From CAYURP01 sp964447175 (lineage in GTDB: Bacteria > Zixibacteria > MSB-5A5 > SM23-73-2), in contig CAYURP010000029.1 of the NCBI GenBank assembly GCA_964447175.1, positions 1 to 34,473 on the forward strand: a DNA stretch of 34,473 bases, given 5' to 3'. The notes under the pieces were generated by a model that made no database searches, was not told where the DNA came from, and worked only from the letters and a program-made list of their open reading frames with translations. The position numbers were made by a program, and so were the translations under genes. Of this stretch, positions 8,344-16,219 are shown in pieces (position 1 is the first letter of the stretch; every line of letters begins with the position of its first letter).

Positions 8344-9353
8344 TCGTTCAGACCGCTTTTATAGGGGACGTTATCCTGACCACTCCCCTGATTAAAGCCA
8401 TAAAAAAAATATATCCTGATTCCTCTTTATCATTTCTATTGATCCCAGAGACCCGGGAGGTTTTAGCAAATAATCCTGGGTTAGATGAGATCATTGTCTA
8501 TAACAAAAGAGATAAAGAAAAGGGCATTGCTGATTTTTTTTCGTTGGTTAAAAAAATTAAAAGTAAAGGTTTTAATAAAGCGTTCATTCCGCATCGTTCA
8601 CTGCGAAGCGCTCTGCTTTGCTATTTAGCCAGGATTCCTGAAAGGACTGGATTCGACACAAGCGCTGGATCTTTTCTTTTCACCAGAAAAGTTAAGTACA
8701 AGAAAGAGCACCACGAAATAGAACGGAACCTTTCGCTTTTAAATAATTTAAAAGATAAAAAAGAGTTCTTGCCTGAGCTTTTCCCCTCCCGGGATGATTT
8801 TGTCATAGTGGAAAATTTTCTTAAAGATAACAAGTTGAATGTTGATGAAAAAATAGTGGGTATATCGCCCGGTTCGGTCTGGGCAACCAAAAGATGGCTA
8901 CCCGAGAGGTTCGCTCAGGTGGCTGATCTTCTGATCGAAGAATCACATGCAAGGATAGTTCTTTTGGGTTCTAAAGAGGATGAAGAACTCTGTTCTCAGA
9001 TTTCCGATTCAATGAAAACAAAACCAATAATAGCTGCAGGTGAAATGAGTATTTTACAGTCAGTAGTTTTGATTTCTAAATGTAGGGTTATTATATCCAA
9101 TGACAGCGCACCAGTTCATATGGCAGTGGCTATGAGAATACCCGTGGTGGAGATCTACGGCTCAACAGTTCCCGAATTCGGCTTTGCGGCTTATGGAGAA
9201 AAGAACATAATCTTGGAAAAGCCACTTTATTGTCGTCCCTGCGGAATACACGGAAAAAATAGATGTCCGGAAAAGCATTTCAGGTGTATGAGGGAGATCA
9301 CTGCGCAGGAGGTCTTTGAGGCGGTGAAAAGTGTAATTGAAAAACCAGACTGA
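8328..9353 (+). CDS. glycosyltransferase family 9, lipopolysaccharide heptosyltransferase-like
   Basis: The 341-aa protein has a GT-B fold of the heptosyltransferase family. It starts with MEKILIVQTAFIGDVIL, where D14 is at the position of the catalytic Asp, and has GISPGSVWATKRWLPERFA around residues 178-197 and ISNDSAPVHMAVA with D259 and H264 for the nucleotide-sugar. A Cys-rich loop (C302, C305, C313, C320) near the end is common in this group. Such enzymes add heptose to the lipid A-Kdo core. I start it at the ATG at 8328, not at 8307, because the family begins right at this point; it overlaps the acyltransferase by 16 bp. WaaF- and WaaQ-like members cannot be told apart here. It is the last gene of the envelope cluster. 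Confidence 0.87.
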   Translation: MEKILIVQTAFIGDVILTTPLIKAIKKIYPDSSLSFLLIPETREVLANNPGLDEIIVYNKRDKEKGIADFFSLVKKIKSKGFNKAFIPHRSLRSALLCYLARIPERTGFDTSAGSFLFTRKVKYKKEHHEIERNLSLLNNLKDKKEFLPELFPSRDDFVIVENFLKDNKLNVDEKIVGISPGSVWATKRWLPERFAQVADLLIEESHARIVLLGSKEDEELCSQISDSMKTKPIIAAGEMSILQSVVLISKCRVIISNDSAPVHMAVAMRIPVVEIYGSTVPEFGFAAYGEKNIILEKPLYCRPCGIHGKNRCPEKHFRCMREITAQEVFEAVKSVIEKPD

Positions 9354-9411
9354 AGTTTATCTCCACCAATTAAGATAAAAGGAATATACTCTCTTTTGTC
9401 TCCTGATATTT

Positions 9412-10320
9412 ATGCATAAAATAACTGTTATAGGAACCATTACCAAGGACACGGTCATCCACCCCGATGGACGAAAAACAGAAAGCTATGGAGGAATCCT
9501 TTATAACATTCTGGCTCTATCTTATCTGGGGAAAAGAAATGTAAAAATCTATCCAATCTGCAATTTAGGCTATGATATCTATGATTCAGTTCTGCATGTT
9601 TTGAAAAAATGTAAAAACGTAAATACAATTGGTATTAAAAAGACCAAAAGAAAAAACAATCATAATTTTTTAATTTACGACAAAAAGGGCAACAGAGAGG
9701 AGATAAGCAAAAACAAATTACCCCGGCTAACATACTCTCAAGTCTACCCATTTCTGGACTCTGATGTGATCCTGGTCAATTTCATATCTGGTTCAGACAT
9801 TGATTTGAAAACCTTAAAAAAGTTAAAGGAAAATACCTCTGCCTTGATATTTATGGACGTTCACTCCCTTATTTTAGGCAGAGGAAAAGATGGCAAAAGA
9901 TTTGTTAAAGTACCAAAAAACTGGTTGAGATGGCTAAGTTATGCCGATGTAGTGCAATGTAATTTCTTTGAGTTTAGCAAACTGTTAAACAAGAATATGA
10001 GCTCATTTGCTCAGATTAAAAGTTTTGCCAGATTGATTCTCCTATCAGGTCCTCGGATTCTTCTGGTGACTAATGGAAAAGAGAATGGTTATGTGTTTCA
10101 GCCTGGTGTAAAAGGAGTCAAGTTTAATCGCAGCATTGTCCTCAAATTAAAAAAAGTTAAAGACCTCACCGGATGCGGGGATATCTTCTCCGCAGCCTTT
10201 TTGCTATCGTATCTTAAATCAAAAGATCCTGTTTCATCTGCAAACTTTGCCAACTCAATTGCCACTTTTAAGTGCAGATTCTCAGGAATTGAGAATTTAT
10301 CAAAGCTTTCCAAATATTAA
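9412..10320 (+). CDS. PfkB-family sugar/nucleoside kinase
   Basis: The 302-aa protein is of the PfkB/ribokinase type. It opens with KITVIGTITKDTVI, has the substrate-binding SYGGILYNILALSYLG near residues 25-40, and ends with the signature KDLTGCGDIFSAAF, where D257 is the catalytic base and Cys255 stands in place of the usual Ala of GAGD. A VTNGKENGYVF strand precedes it, as is usual. The substrate is not predictable; ADP-heptose-pathway, ribose and nucleoside kinases share these features. The nearby heptosyltransferase makes a sugar-activation role for LPS thinkable but not shown. The gene stands 58 bp after the envelope cluster, with no Shine-Dalgarno before its ATG, and 110 bp before the EcfA gene. 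Confidence 0.82.
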   Translation: MHKITVIGTITKDTVIHPDGRKTESYGGILYNILALSYLGKRNVKIYPICNLGYDIYDSVLHVLKKCKNVNTIGIKKTKRKNNHNFLIYDKKGNREEISKNKLPRLTYSQVYPFLDSDVILVNFISGSDIDLKTLKKLKENTSALIFMDVHSLILGRGKDGKRFVKVPKNWLRWLSYADVVQCNFFEFSKLLNKNMSSFAQIKSFARLILLSGPRILLVTNGKENGYVFQPGVKGVKFNRSIVLKLKKVKDLTGCGDIFSAAFLLSYLKSKDPVSSANFANSIATFKCRFSGIENLSKLSKY

Positions 10321-10394
10321 TCAGGATTTTAGTCAAAACTCAACGTTAAGAAAATCTTGCACCTTCCTAATATGAAGTATATTATCCATTTTCG

Positions 10395-10423
10395 TTGACA
10401 AGTTTTTGAACTCCCTCTATATT
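10395..10423 (+). promoter_or_regulatory. sigma70-type promoter of the fused EcfA gene, probably leaderless
   Basis: TTGACA at 10395-10400 is a perfect -35 box, and TATATT at 10418-10423 lies after an ideal 17-bp spacer. Transcription is expected to start around 10430, directly at the ATG at 10431. No Shine-Dalgarno is present in the preceding C/T-rich bases. Confidence 0.65.
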
Positions 10424-10430
10424 CGTATTT

Positions 10431-12179
10431 ATGATCAAATTGGAGGATGTATCTTATTTCTATCAACTGGAAAAGGGGAATAAATTTCAGGCTCTGGATG
10501 GAATAAATCTGGAACTGAAAACAGGGGAATTTATAGCCATCATCGGACCCAATGGCTCGGGTAAAACCACCCTGGCTCAGCTTTTGAATTCCTTGATTTT
10601 GCCTGCCTCCGGAAGAGTTCTGGTAGATGATCTGGACAGCTCAGATAAAAATCTGCAAAAGCAGATAAGGGTCATGGTGGGAATGGTTTTCCAGAATCCG
10701 GACAATCAGATTATCTCTACCACGGTGGAGCGGGAGATCGCATTCGGTTTGGAAAACCTGGCTCTCCCCTACCCGGAGATAAAAGAAAGGGTGGAATGGG
10801 CGCTTTCTGCTTTCAATCTGCAAGAATACAGAAATCACCCTCCTCACAGTCTCTCTGGGGGCGAAAAGCAAAAACTATCCTTAGCTTCCGTTTTAGCTAT
10901 GAGGCCATCCTATCTGGTTCTGGATGAACCCACTTCACTTCTGGATCCTAAAGGTAGAGATGAGGTCAATGACCTGATACGAAAACTCTCCAAAGAATTG
11001 ACTGTCATTCACATCACCCAGTTCCCGGATGAGGCTTTGTTAGCACATCGGGTTCTGGTATTGAATCAGGGCAAAATTGCTCTGGATGGTTTACCCTCTT
11101 TTGTTTTCTCTCAAATTAATGAACTTAAAAAAATGAACTTAGGAGTTCCAATTACATTTGAGATAAAAGAAAAGATGAAAAAATCAGGAGTGAAATTAAA
11201 AAGCACAGCTCTTAAAATGGATGAGCTAATAGATGAGATTGTCACTTTGAAGACAACGCCTCAAAAACAGATGGATTTGAATTTTTCAGGCAAAGAAATA
11301 AGTGTCAAAGTTTCCCAATCCATTGAGCCATTCATTGAGGTTGAAGATTTAAGCTATGTCTACAACCAGGGATTACCCACAGAGAAGAAAGCACTGGATA
11401 AGATCAATTTTAGAATTGAAAAGGGTGATTTTATTGGCTTGATTGGGCCCACAGGCTCAGGAAAGTCCACCCTGGTTCAGCATTTGAACGCACTGCTTCA
11501 ACCCACTGAGGGAAGGGTGTTAATTAACAAAAAGGATTTGAAAAATAAAAATCTCGATTTAATAAAAATTCGCCAGAGGGTCGGACTGGTTTTCCAATTT
11601 CCTGAACTTCAGCTTTTCGAGGAAACGGTTTTCGATGATATTGCATTCGGACCCAGAAACCTGGGCCTAACAGAAGAAGAGATTAAAATAAGAATAGAGG
11701 AATCCATAACAAAATTGGGTTTAGATTTCGAAACATTTGCCTCAAGGTCCCCTTTTTCCTTATCTGGCGGAGAACAGAGAAAAGTAGCCATTGCGGGTGT
11801 TCTGGCTTTGAATCCGGAGGTTTTAATTTTAGATGAGCCCACCGCAGGTTTGGATTTTCAGGGCGTTGAGCAGATAAAGAACGTGCTTTTAAAACTAAAC
11901 CGAGATGGAACAACAATCATACTTATTTCTCATAATCTTGATTTAACAGCTCAACTCTCAAAGAAAATCCTTTTGCTGGACAAAGGGAAAATTGTCTGCT
12001 TTTGTGAGAAAAATGAATTTTTTAAATCGCCAGAAATACTTCTCTCCGCAGATTTAAAACCGCCTTTGATTTTAGAATTTATTTCTAAACTATCCCAAAA
12101 GGGATTTAAAATCACATCCCACTTGTTTACCTTAGATAAAGTCATACCAAAACTTATAAGATTTCTTTGTACATCTTAA
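10431..12179 (+). CDS. fused double ATPase of an energy-coupling factor transporter (EcfA1-EcfA2)
   Basis: The 582-aa protein carries two complete ABC ATPase domains in tandem. Domain 1 has Walker A GPNGSGKTT (39-47), Q-loop FQNPDNQ, LSGGE (141-145), Walker B LVLDEP (162-167) and switch H194. Domain 2 has GPTGSGKST (339-347), FQFPELQLF, LSGGE (444-448), LILDEP (465-470) and H501. The sequence style (QALDGINLELKTGEFI, NPDNQIISTTVEREIAFGLE, LFEETVFDDIAFGPRNLG) is that of EcfA/CbiO. The pair powers uptake of vitamins or metal ions with EcfT and an S component. In most bacteria EcfA1 and EcfA2 are separate; here they are joined by a linker around 225-300. No EcfT or S component follows, since the next genes are pyr, so partners must be elsewhere. 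A strong promoter sits directly upstream. Confidence 0.9.
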   Translation: MIKLEDVSYFYQLEKGNKFQALDGINLELKTGEFIAIIGPNGSGKTTLAQLLNSLILPASGRVLVDDLDSSDKNLQKQIRVMVGMVFQNPDNQIISTTVEREIAFGLENLALPYPEIKERVEWALSAFNLQEYRNHPPHSLSGGEKQKLSLASVLAMRPSYLVLDEPTSLLDPKGRDEVNDLIRKLSKELTVIHITQFPDEALLAHRVLVLNQGKIALDGLPSFVFSQINELKKMNLGVPITFEIKEKMKKSGVKLKSTALKMDELIDEIVTLKTTPQKQMDLNFSGKEISVKVSQSIEPFIEVEDLSYVYNQGLPTEKKALDKINFRIEKGDFIGLIGPTGSGKSTLVQHLNALLQPTEGRVLINKKDLKNKNLDLIKIRQRVGLVFQFPELQLFEETVFDDIAFGPRNLGLTEEEIKIRIEESITKLGLDFETFASRSPFSLSGGEQRKVAIAGVLALNPEVLILDEPTAGLDFQGVEQIKNVLLKLNRDGTTIILISHNLDLTAQLSKKILLLDKGKIVCFCEKNEFFKSPEILLSADLKPPLILEFISKLSQKGFKITSHLFTLDKVIPKLIRFLCTS

Positions 12180-12187
12180 AATTTTAC

Positions 12188-12215
12188 TTGACAAAAACGT
12201 TTTAAGAAGTAATAT
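12188..12215 (+). promoter_or_regulatory. sigma70-type promoter of the pyr operon
   Basis: TTGACA at 12188-12193 and TAATAT at 12210-12215 are separated by 16 bp. The predicted start near 12222 lies a few bases before the PyrR-binding hairpin, as expected for a transcription-attenuated pyr leader. Confidence 0.7.
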
Positions 12216-12228
12216 ATTTATTTGAAAA

Positions 12229-12261
12229 CCTTTTAAACTGGTCCGGTGAGGCCAGAAAAGG
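12229..12261 (+). promoter_or_regulatory. PyrR-binding RNA hairpin (pyr attenuator, anti-antiterminator)
   Basis: CCTTTT (12229-12234) and CTGG (12238-12241) pair with CCAG (12252-12255) and AAAAGG (12256-12261), with a three-base AAA bulge on the 5' side. The apical part GGTCCGGTGAGGCC (12240-12253) matches the PyrR binding-loop consensus ARUCCNGNGAGGYU except at the two end positions, where A and U are replaced by G and C, a change that keeps the pair. With UMP or UTP bound, PyrR is known to hold this hairpin and favour the downstream terminator. Confidence 0.85.
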
Positions 12262-12293
12262 AAAATTGATGAGGTTAAACAGAATAAATTGTC

Positions 12294-12327
12294 ACCTTCC
12301 CTCAAGTTAACGGGAGGGTATTTTTTT
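12294..12327 (+). terminator. intrinsic terminator of the pyr attenuator
   Basis: ACCTTCCC (12294-12301) pairs with GGGAGGGT (12312-12319), with one G-U pair, around a 10-base loop, and is followed by A and seven T (12321-12327). It stands between the PyrR-binding hairpin and pyrR. GAGGT at 12271-12275 or the AAGG of the binding hairpin could pair with ACCTT of this stem to form the alternative antiterminator; that part is inferred. Confidence 0.85.
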
Positions 12328-12351
12328 ACCTGATTCTAAGAGAGGTCAAAT

Positions 12352-12921
12352 TTGAAAAAGGAAAAACCCATTCTGATTATGGATAGCAAAACCATCACCC
12401 GCTCACTTATGCGAATCTCGCACGAGATTCTGGAAAGAAATCGCGATGCAAAAAATATGGCTATTATCGGTATCAAAACCAGAGGAGCTTTCCTTGCAGA
12501 AAGAATCGCTAAAATAATAGAATCCATCGAAGAGACTAAGATTCCCGTGGGCTTGATGGACATAAACCTTTATCGAGATGATACCCAGAGTAAAAAAGAA
12601 CAGCCGATAATTCAAAAAACCGAGATACTGTTCGACGTGGTGGACAAAATAATAATCCTGGTGGACGACGTCCTTTTCACCGGCAGAACCATCAGAGCTG
12701 CACTGGACCAGATAATAGATTTTGGCAGGCCTAATTCCATTCAGTTAGCTGTTCTGGTGGATCGGGGCCACAGAGAACTTCCCATAAGGGCTGATTATAT
12801 CGGAAAAAACATCCCTACCTCAGCTGATGAACTGGTTAAAGTGAAAATAAAGGAGGTGGATGGAGAGGACAGCGTAAGCATCGTGAAAGATCAAAAAAGT
12901 GAGAAAAAAAGAAAGAAATAA
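12352..12921 (+). CDS. pyrR: bifunctional pyr operon regulator / uracil phosphoribosyltransferase PyrR
   Basis: The 189-aa protein has the PyrR layout: SLMRISHEILERN near residues 18-30, the IIGIKTRGAFLAERIA substrate loop, LYRDD, and the PRPP-binding loop VDDVLFTGRT at 104-113, followed by LAVLVDRGHRELPIRADYIG. PyrR binds pyr mRNA in response to UMP/UTP and causes attenuation; it also has weak uracil phosphoribosyltransferase activity. The start is the TTG at 12352, which gives the family's normal N terminus and has GAGAGG a few bases upstream; the next in-frame ATG (12379) would cut off residues usually present. It is the first gene behind its own attenuator and is followed by pyrB and pyrC, so the circuit is autoregulatory. 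The Lys-rich C-terminal tail is slightly longer than usual. Confidence 0.93.
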   Translation: MKKEKPILIMDSKTITRSLMRISHEILERNRDAKNMAIIGIKTRGAFLAERIAKIIESIEETKIPVGLMDINLYRDDTQSKKEQPIIQKTEILFDVVDKIIILVDDVLFTGRTIRAALDQIIDFGRPNSIQLAVLVDRGHRELPIRADYIGKNIPTSADELVKVKIKEVDGEDSVSIVKDQKSEKKRKK

Positions 12922-12992
12922 AACAGTCATAGTCGTAATCGCTTACATATGATAAACTTACAAAGTTAACTTAGCAGTTTACTTTAAACATT

Positions 12993-13934
12993 ATGCCTAT
13001 TACAAAACTGAAATCAAAACACCTCCTGGGGTTAGAAGGGATGTCAAGAGAGGAGATCAACTTCATCCTGGATACGGCTGTCAGTTTTAAGGAGATTCTG
13101 GAGCGTCCCATAAGAAAAGTCCCCACATTAAGAGGCGTAACCGTGGTTAATCTCTTCTATGAACCATCCACCCGGACCAGGATATCCTTTGAGCTGGCTG
13201 AAAAAAGATTGTCCGCAGATCTGGTAAATTTCTCCACAAATACCTCCAGCGTTCAGAAAGGCGAAACCCTGAAGGATACCGTAAAGAACATCGAGGCTAT
13301 GAAAATCGATATGGTGGTGGTCAGGCATTCCATACCTGGCGCTCCGCATTTCATTGCCAAATGTGTGGATTCATCTGTTGTCAATGCCGGCGATGGTGCG
13401 CATGAGCATCCTACCCAGGCTCTTCTGGATCTTCTCACCCTGAGGGAAAAATACAAAAACCTAGAAGGCTTAAGAACAGTGATTGTGGGTGACATACTCC
13501 ACTCCCGGGTTGTCCGCTCCAATATCTGGGGATTTTTGGCTATGGGAGCTAAGGTAGCGGTTTGCGGTCCCACTACTCTCATGCCCGTGGAGATAGAAAA
13601 GATGGGGGTAGAGGTCTTCTCTGACCTAAATAAGGCGCTGGAGGGACGGGACGTGGTAATGGCTTTGAGAATTCAGCTGGAACGCCAAAAAGGTGGCCTT
13701 CTGCCCTCTTTGAGGGAATACACCAATCTTTTTGGTATAACCAAAGATAGATTGAAAAGGCTGAACAAAAACTTCACTATAATGCATCCCGGACCAATAA
13801 ACAGGGGAATCGAGATCACCCCTGAGGTAGCTGATGGGCCTTACTCGGTTATTTTGAATCAGGTCACCAACGGGGTAGCAGTAAGAATGGCAATCCTTTA
13901 TCTTTTATCCGGAGGGGAGAAAAAAGTTGAGTAA
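12993..13934 (+). CDS. pyrB: aspartate carbamoyltransferase, catalytic subunit
   Basis: The 313-aa protein has the ATCase/OTCase fold with the carbamoyl-phosphate motif EPSTRTRISFE (S59-T-R-T-R63), HPTQALLDL (H139-T-Q142), a VVGDILHSRVVRSN segment, the aspartate-specific MALRIQLER and HPGPINRGIEI near the C terminus. It makes N-carbamoyl-aspartate, the committed step of pyrimidine synthesis, in the cytoplasm. No regulatory subunit PyrI is present, as is usual where PyrR controls the operon. It lies 71 bp after pyrR and overlaps pyrC by 8 bp. No clear ribosome-binding site precedes the ATG at 12993. Confidence 0.95.
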   Translation: MPITKLKSKHLLGLEGMSREEINFILDTAVSFKEILERPIRKVPTLRGVTVVNLFYEPSTRTRISFELAEKRLSADLVNFSTNTSSVQKGETLKDTVKNIEAMKIDMVVVRHSIPGAPHFIAKCVDSSVVNAGDGAHEHPTQALLDLLTLREKYKNLEGLRTVIVGDILHSRVVRSNIWGFLAMGAKVAVCGPTTLMPVEIEKMGVEVFSDLNKALEGRDVVMALRIQLERQKGGLLPSLREYTNLFGITKDRLKRLNKNFTIMHPGPINRGIEITPEVADGPYSVILNQVTNGVAVRMAILYLLSGGEKKVE

Positions 13935-15237
13935 AGTGGAATATGATCTGATAATTGCCGGGGGTAAAGTCATCGACCCGGTGAGTGGTCTGAACAAAGT
14001 CGCAGACATATATATCCAGGGCAAAAAGATATCGAAGATCGAAACTAAAAATCTTATCGATCAAAAGAAATTAAAATCCACAAAAGACGACAGGATTGTC
14101 AATGCATCTGATAAGATTGTCACTCCGGGCTTGATCGATATGCACACGCATCTCCGGGAGCCTGGCAGGGAGGACGAGGAAACCATCTATACCGGTTCTG
14201 AGGCTGCAGTAGCTGGCGGCTTTACCTCCATCTGCTGTATGCCTAATACCGAGCCTCCCATTGATGACCAGGAATCGGTCAATTTCGTTTACGAGAGAGC
14301 AAGAAAAGCTTTGTGCAAGGTCTTCTGCATTGGAGCTGTGACCAAAGGTTTAAAAGGGCAAGAACTTACCGAGATGGCTGATCTGAAAAATGCCGGTGCA
14401 GTAGCTGTTACAGACGACGGATTGCCCATCTCCAATCCGAGAATAATGCGTAATGCCTTAGATTACACCAGGATGCTGGGTTTGCCTGTGGTCTCGCACT
14501 GCGAGGACTTAGATCTTTCCTCCAGTGGGGTGATGAACGAAGGATACGTCTCCACACTCCTGGGGCTTCCCGGTATCCCCTCCCTGGCTGAGGAAATTAT
14601 GGTCTCCAGGGATATAAAATTAGCGGAATATACAGGAGGAAGAGTTCACATAGCTCACGTTTCCACAAGAGGATCAGTGGAACTTATAAGAGCAGCTAAA
14701 AAGAAAGGGATAAAGATAACCTGCGAAGCCACTCCTCATCACTTCTCCCTTACCGATGAGATCATAAAAACCTTCAATACCAATGCCCGGGTAAATCCTC
14801 CGCTCAGAACCCAAAAGGATGTGGATGAGATAAAGAAAGGTTTAAAGGATGGAACCATAGACTGCATAGCCACCGATCATGCTCCTCACTCCATCGAGGA
14901 AAAGGACGTGGAATTCAGCGTGGCTCCTTGTGGAATGGTGGGGTTGGAAACGGCTTTAGGTCTGGTAATAACAGAGCTGGTAGACAAAAAGATTCTGAGC
15001 TGGGAAGAAGCCGTAACTAAGATGACCATAAATCCAGCCAGGATATTGAACTTGAATCTGGGGAAAATTGAAATAGAAGCCCCGGCTGATTTAACTATTA
15101 TCGATCCTAAAATCTCCTGGACTGTAGATACCTCACAATTCAAATCCAAATCAAAAAACTCCCCCTTTGAAGGAAAAGAGCTTACCGGCAAAGCCTGGAT
15201 GACCATTGTAGATGGCAAGATAATGCACCGTTTATAG
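13927..15237 (+). CDS. pyrC: dihydroorotase, class I
   Basis: The 436-aa protein shows the amidohydrolase metal site: DMHTHLREPG with H73, H75 and R77, then TDDGLPISN with Asp in the place used as bridging ligand by class I enzymes, H191, H244 in HIAHVSTRGS, and IATDHAPHS with D317. It closes carbamoyl-aspartate to dihydroorotate. The start is a TTG at 13927 that overlaps the pyrB stop by 8 bp, with GGAGGGGAG at 13911-13919 as ribosome-binding site, so translation is probably coupled to pyrB. It is the last gene of the pyr operon here; pyrK, pyrD, pyrF and carAB are not in the window. A perfect UUCG-capped hairpin follows the stop at once. Confidence 0.95.
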   Translation: MSKVEYDLIIAGGKVIDPVSGLNKVADIYIQGKKISKIETKNLIDQKKLKSTKDDRIVNASDKIVTPGLIDMHTHLREPGREDEETIYTGSEAAVAGGFTSICCMPNTEPPIDDQESVNFVYERARKALCKVFCIGAVTKGLKGQELTEMADLKNAGAVAVTDDGLPISNPRIMRNALDYTRMLGLPVVSHCEDLDLSSSGVMNEGYVSTLLGLPGIPSLAEEIMVSRDIKLAEYTGGRVHIAHVSTRGSVELIRAAKKKGIKITCEATPHHFSLTDEIIKTFNTNARVNPPLRTQKDVDEIKKGLKDGTIDCIATDHAPHSIEEKDVEFSVAPCGMVGLETALGLVITELVDKKILSWEEAVTKMTINPARILNLNLGKIEIEAPADLTIIDPKISWTVDTSQFKSKSKNSPFEGKELTGKAWMTIVDGKIMHRL

Positions 15238-15251
15238 ACCTCTTCGGAGGT
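15238..15251 (+). terminator. UUCG-capped hairpin at the end of pyrC
   Basis: ACCTC (15238-15242), loop TTCG and GAGGT (15247-15251) form a perfect short hairpin directly after the pyrC stop codon. There is no T-run behind it, so it is more likely a 3'-end stabiliser or part of a wider termination region than an intrinsic terminator by itself. Confidence 0.5.
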
Positions 15252-15267
15252 GTGAATCCTGTACAAT

Positions 15268-15335
15268 GCGTAGGGGCGGAGCTTGTTGAGCTAAGCGAAA
15301 TCCCGATTTATCGGGGTCAACGCCCTTTTTGTTTT
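15268..15335 (+). repeat. GC-rich dispersed repeat copy 1, with terminator-like fold
   Basis: It begins with GCGTAGGGGCGGAGCTTGT (15268-15286), also found at 16411-16429. GGGC and GTTGA on the left pair with TCAACGCCC on the right (15317-15325), enclosing an inner hairpin CCCGAT-TT-ATCGGG (15302-15315), and TTTTTGTTTT follows. It lies between the convergent pyrC and outer-membrane protein genes, so it can end pyr transcription. Confidence 0.55.
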
Positions 15336-15343
15336 AAGACTTC

Positions 15344-16219
15344 TCAGAAAACAAAGCTTAGACCGAATTTAAAGGAATCACTGAAAAGAGGTGGTGCGGA
15401 ATCAAAGGGCCAGTTCATTTTATCTTTTCTCAATTCATAAATACCGTAAGATAAACCGTTTTTTAGGAAAAAGCTCACCACAGGCACGGCATAAGGTGAG
15501 GAATCCCCGATCTGATCTATAAATTTATCCAAAAGGAACTGAGCCCCATCCTCCAGAGCCATACTTAACAAAGATTCCCAGAAAACAAACCTGGAAAACA
15601 CTACTGCCCTTTCATACCCTGCATCAAAACTCAAGATGGGAATCAACTGAATTTTCACTCCCCCTTCGGTTCTGGTTCCAAAGCGAAAAGAACCATCCCA
15701 TAAGGAAAGCAAGGCAATGTCCGAAGAAGGATGAACCTCTTTATGCTTGACTTTCAATTCCGACCAACCGATACCAGAGGAATTGTAAAGGGTAATCGAG
15801 GATTTTCCTAATCCGTAGCCATATCCTTCCTCCCGCCCCAGACCCAATCTCCACATATCAGTCTCGATCTTATTGGTATTTGATTCCCCTCCTAAATCGG
15901 TTGATACATTGGTCAAGGAAAAATAGATGTAATCGTATTTAAAGATGTTTTCCGGATCATATTCAGGTTCCTTTGACGAGAATCCTAACTTGATTTCCGC
16001 AAGACCAAGCTCGGCAAAAGATCGATTCAGATCTTTTAGTTTGTATTTGGATAACCCAAAACCCAGACTAATGGTGGGGCGGTGATAGATTTCAATCAAA
16101 TTTTCATCTTCTTCTTCTTCTTTCTCAACCTTTATGGTATATTCTTTGGCAACTGCGATAACTGAAAATGATAAAACGATAAAACCAATGATTCCTAATT
16201 TTAAAAATCTCAAACCCAT
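15344..16219 (-). CDS. predicted exported outer-membrane protein, function unknown
   Basis: The 291-aa protein begins with a signal peptide (GLRFLKLGIIGFIVLSFSV, likely cut after AVA at residue 24), followed by an acidic stretch KVEKEEEEDEN. The mature part alternates polar and hydrophobic residues with many Gly, Tyr and Phe and ends in the terminal Phe (FGLSFVF), which is the usual mark of an outer-membrane beta-barrel. I choose the ATG at 16219, preceded by GGGAGGG, and not the upstream ATG at 16291, which would put 24 non-signal residues before the signal peptide. No enzyme motif is seen and I cannot name a family. It converges with pyrC and seems to be a single-gene unit with its own promoter. 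Confidence 0.7.
   Translation of the reverse strand: MGLRFLKLGIIGFIVLSFSVIAVAKEYTIKVEKEEEEDENLIEIYHRPTISLGFGLSKYKLKDLNRSFAELGLAEIKLGFSSKEPEYDPENIFKYDYIYFSLTNVSTDLGGESNTNKIETDMWRLGLGREEGYGYGLGKSSITLYNSSGIGWSELKVKHKEVHPSSDIALLSLWDGSFRFGTRTEGGVKIQLIPILSFDAGYERAVVFSRFVFWESLLSMALEDGAQFLLDKFIDQIGDSSPYAVPVVSFFLKNGLSYGIYELRKDKMNWPFDSAPPLFSDSFKFGLSFVF

Noticed and set aside
15252..15440. Plus-strand 62-aa reading frame after pyrC
   Set aside because: It lies across the GC-rich repeat and the antisense 3' end of the outer-membrane protein gene, has no ribosome-binding site and reads like repeat-derived sequence.
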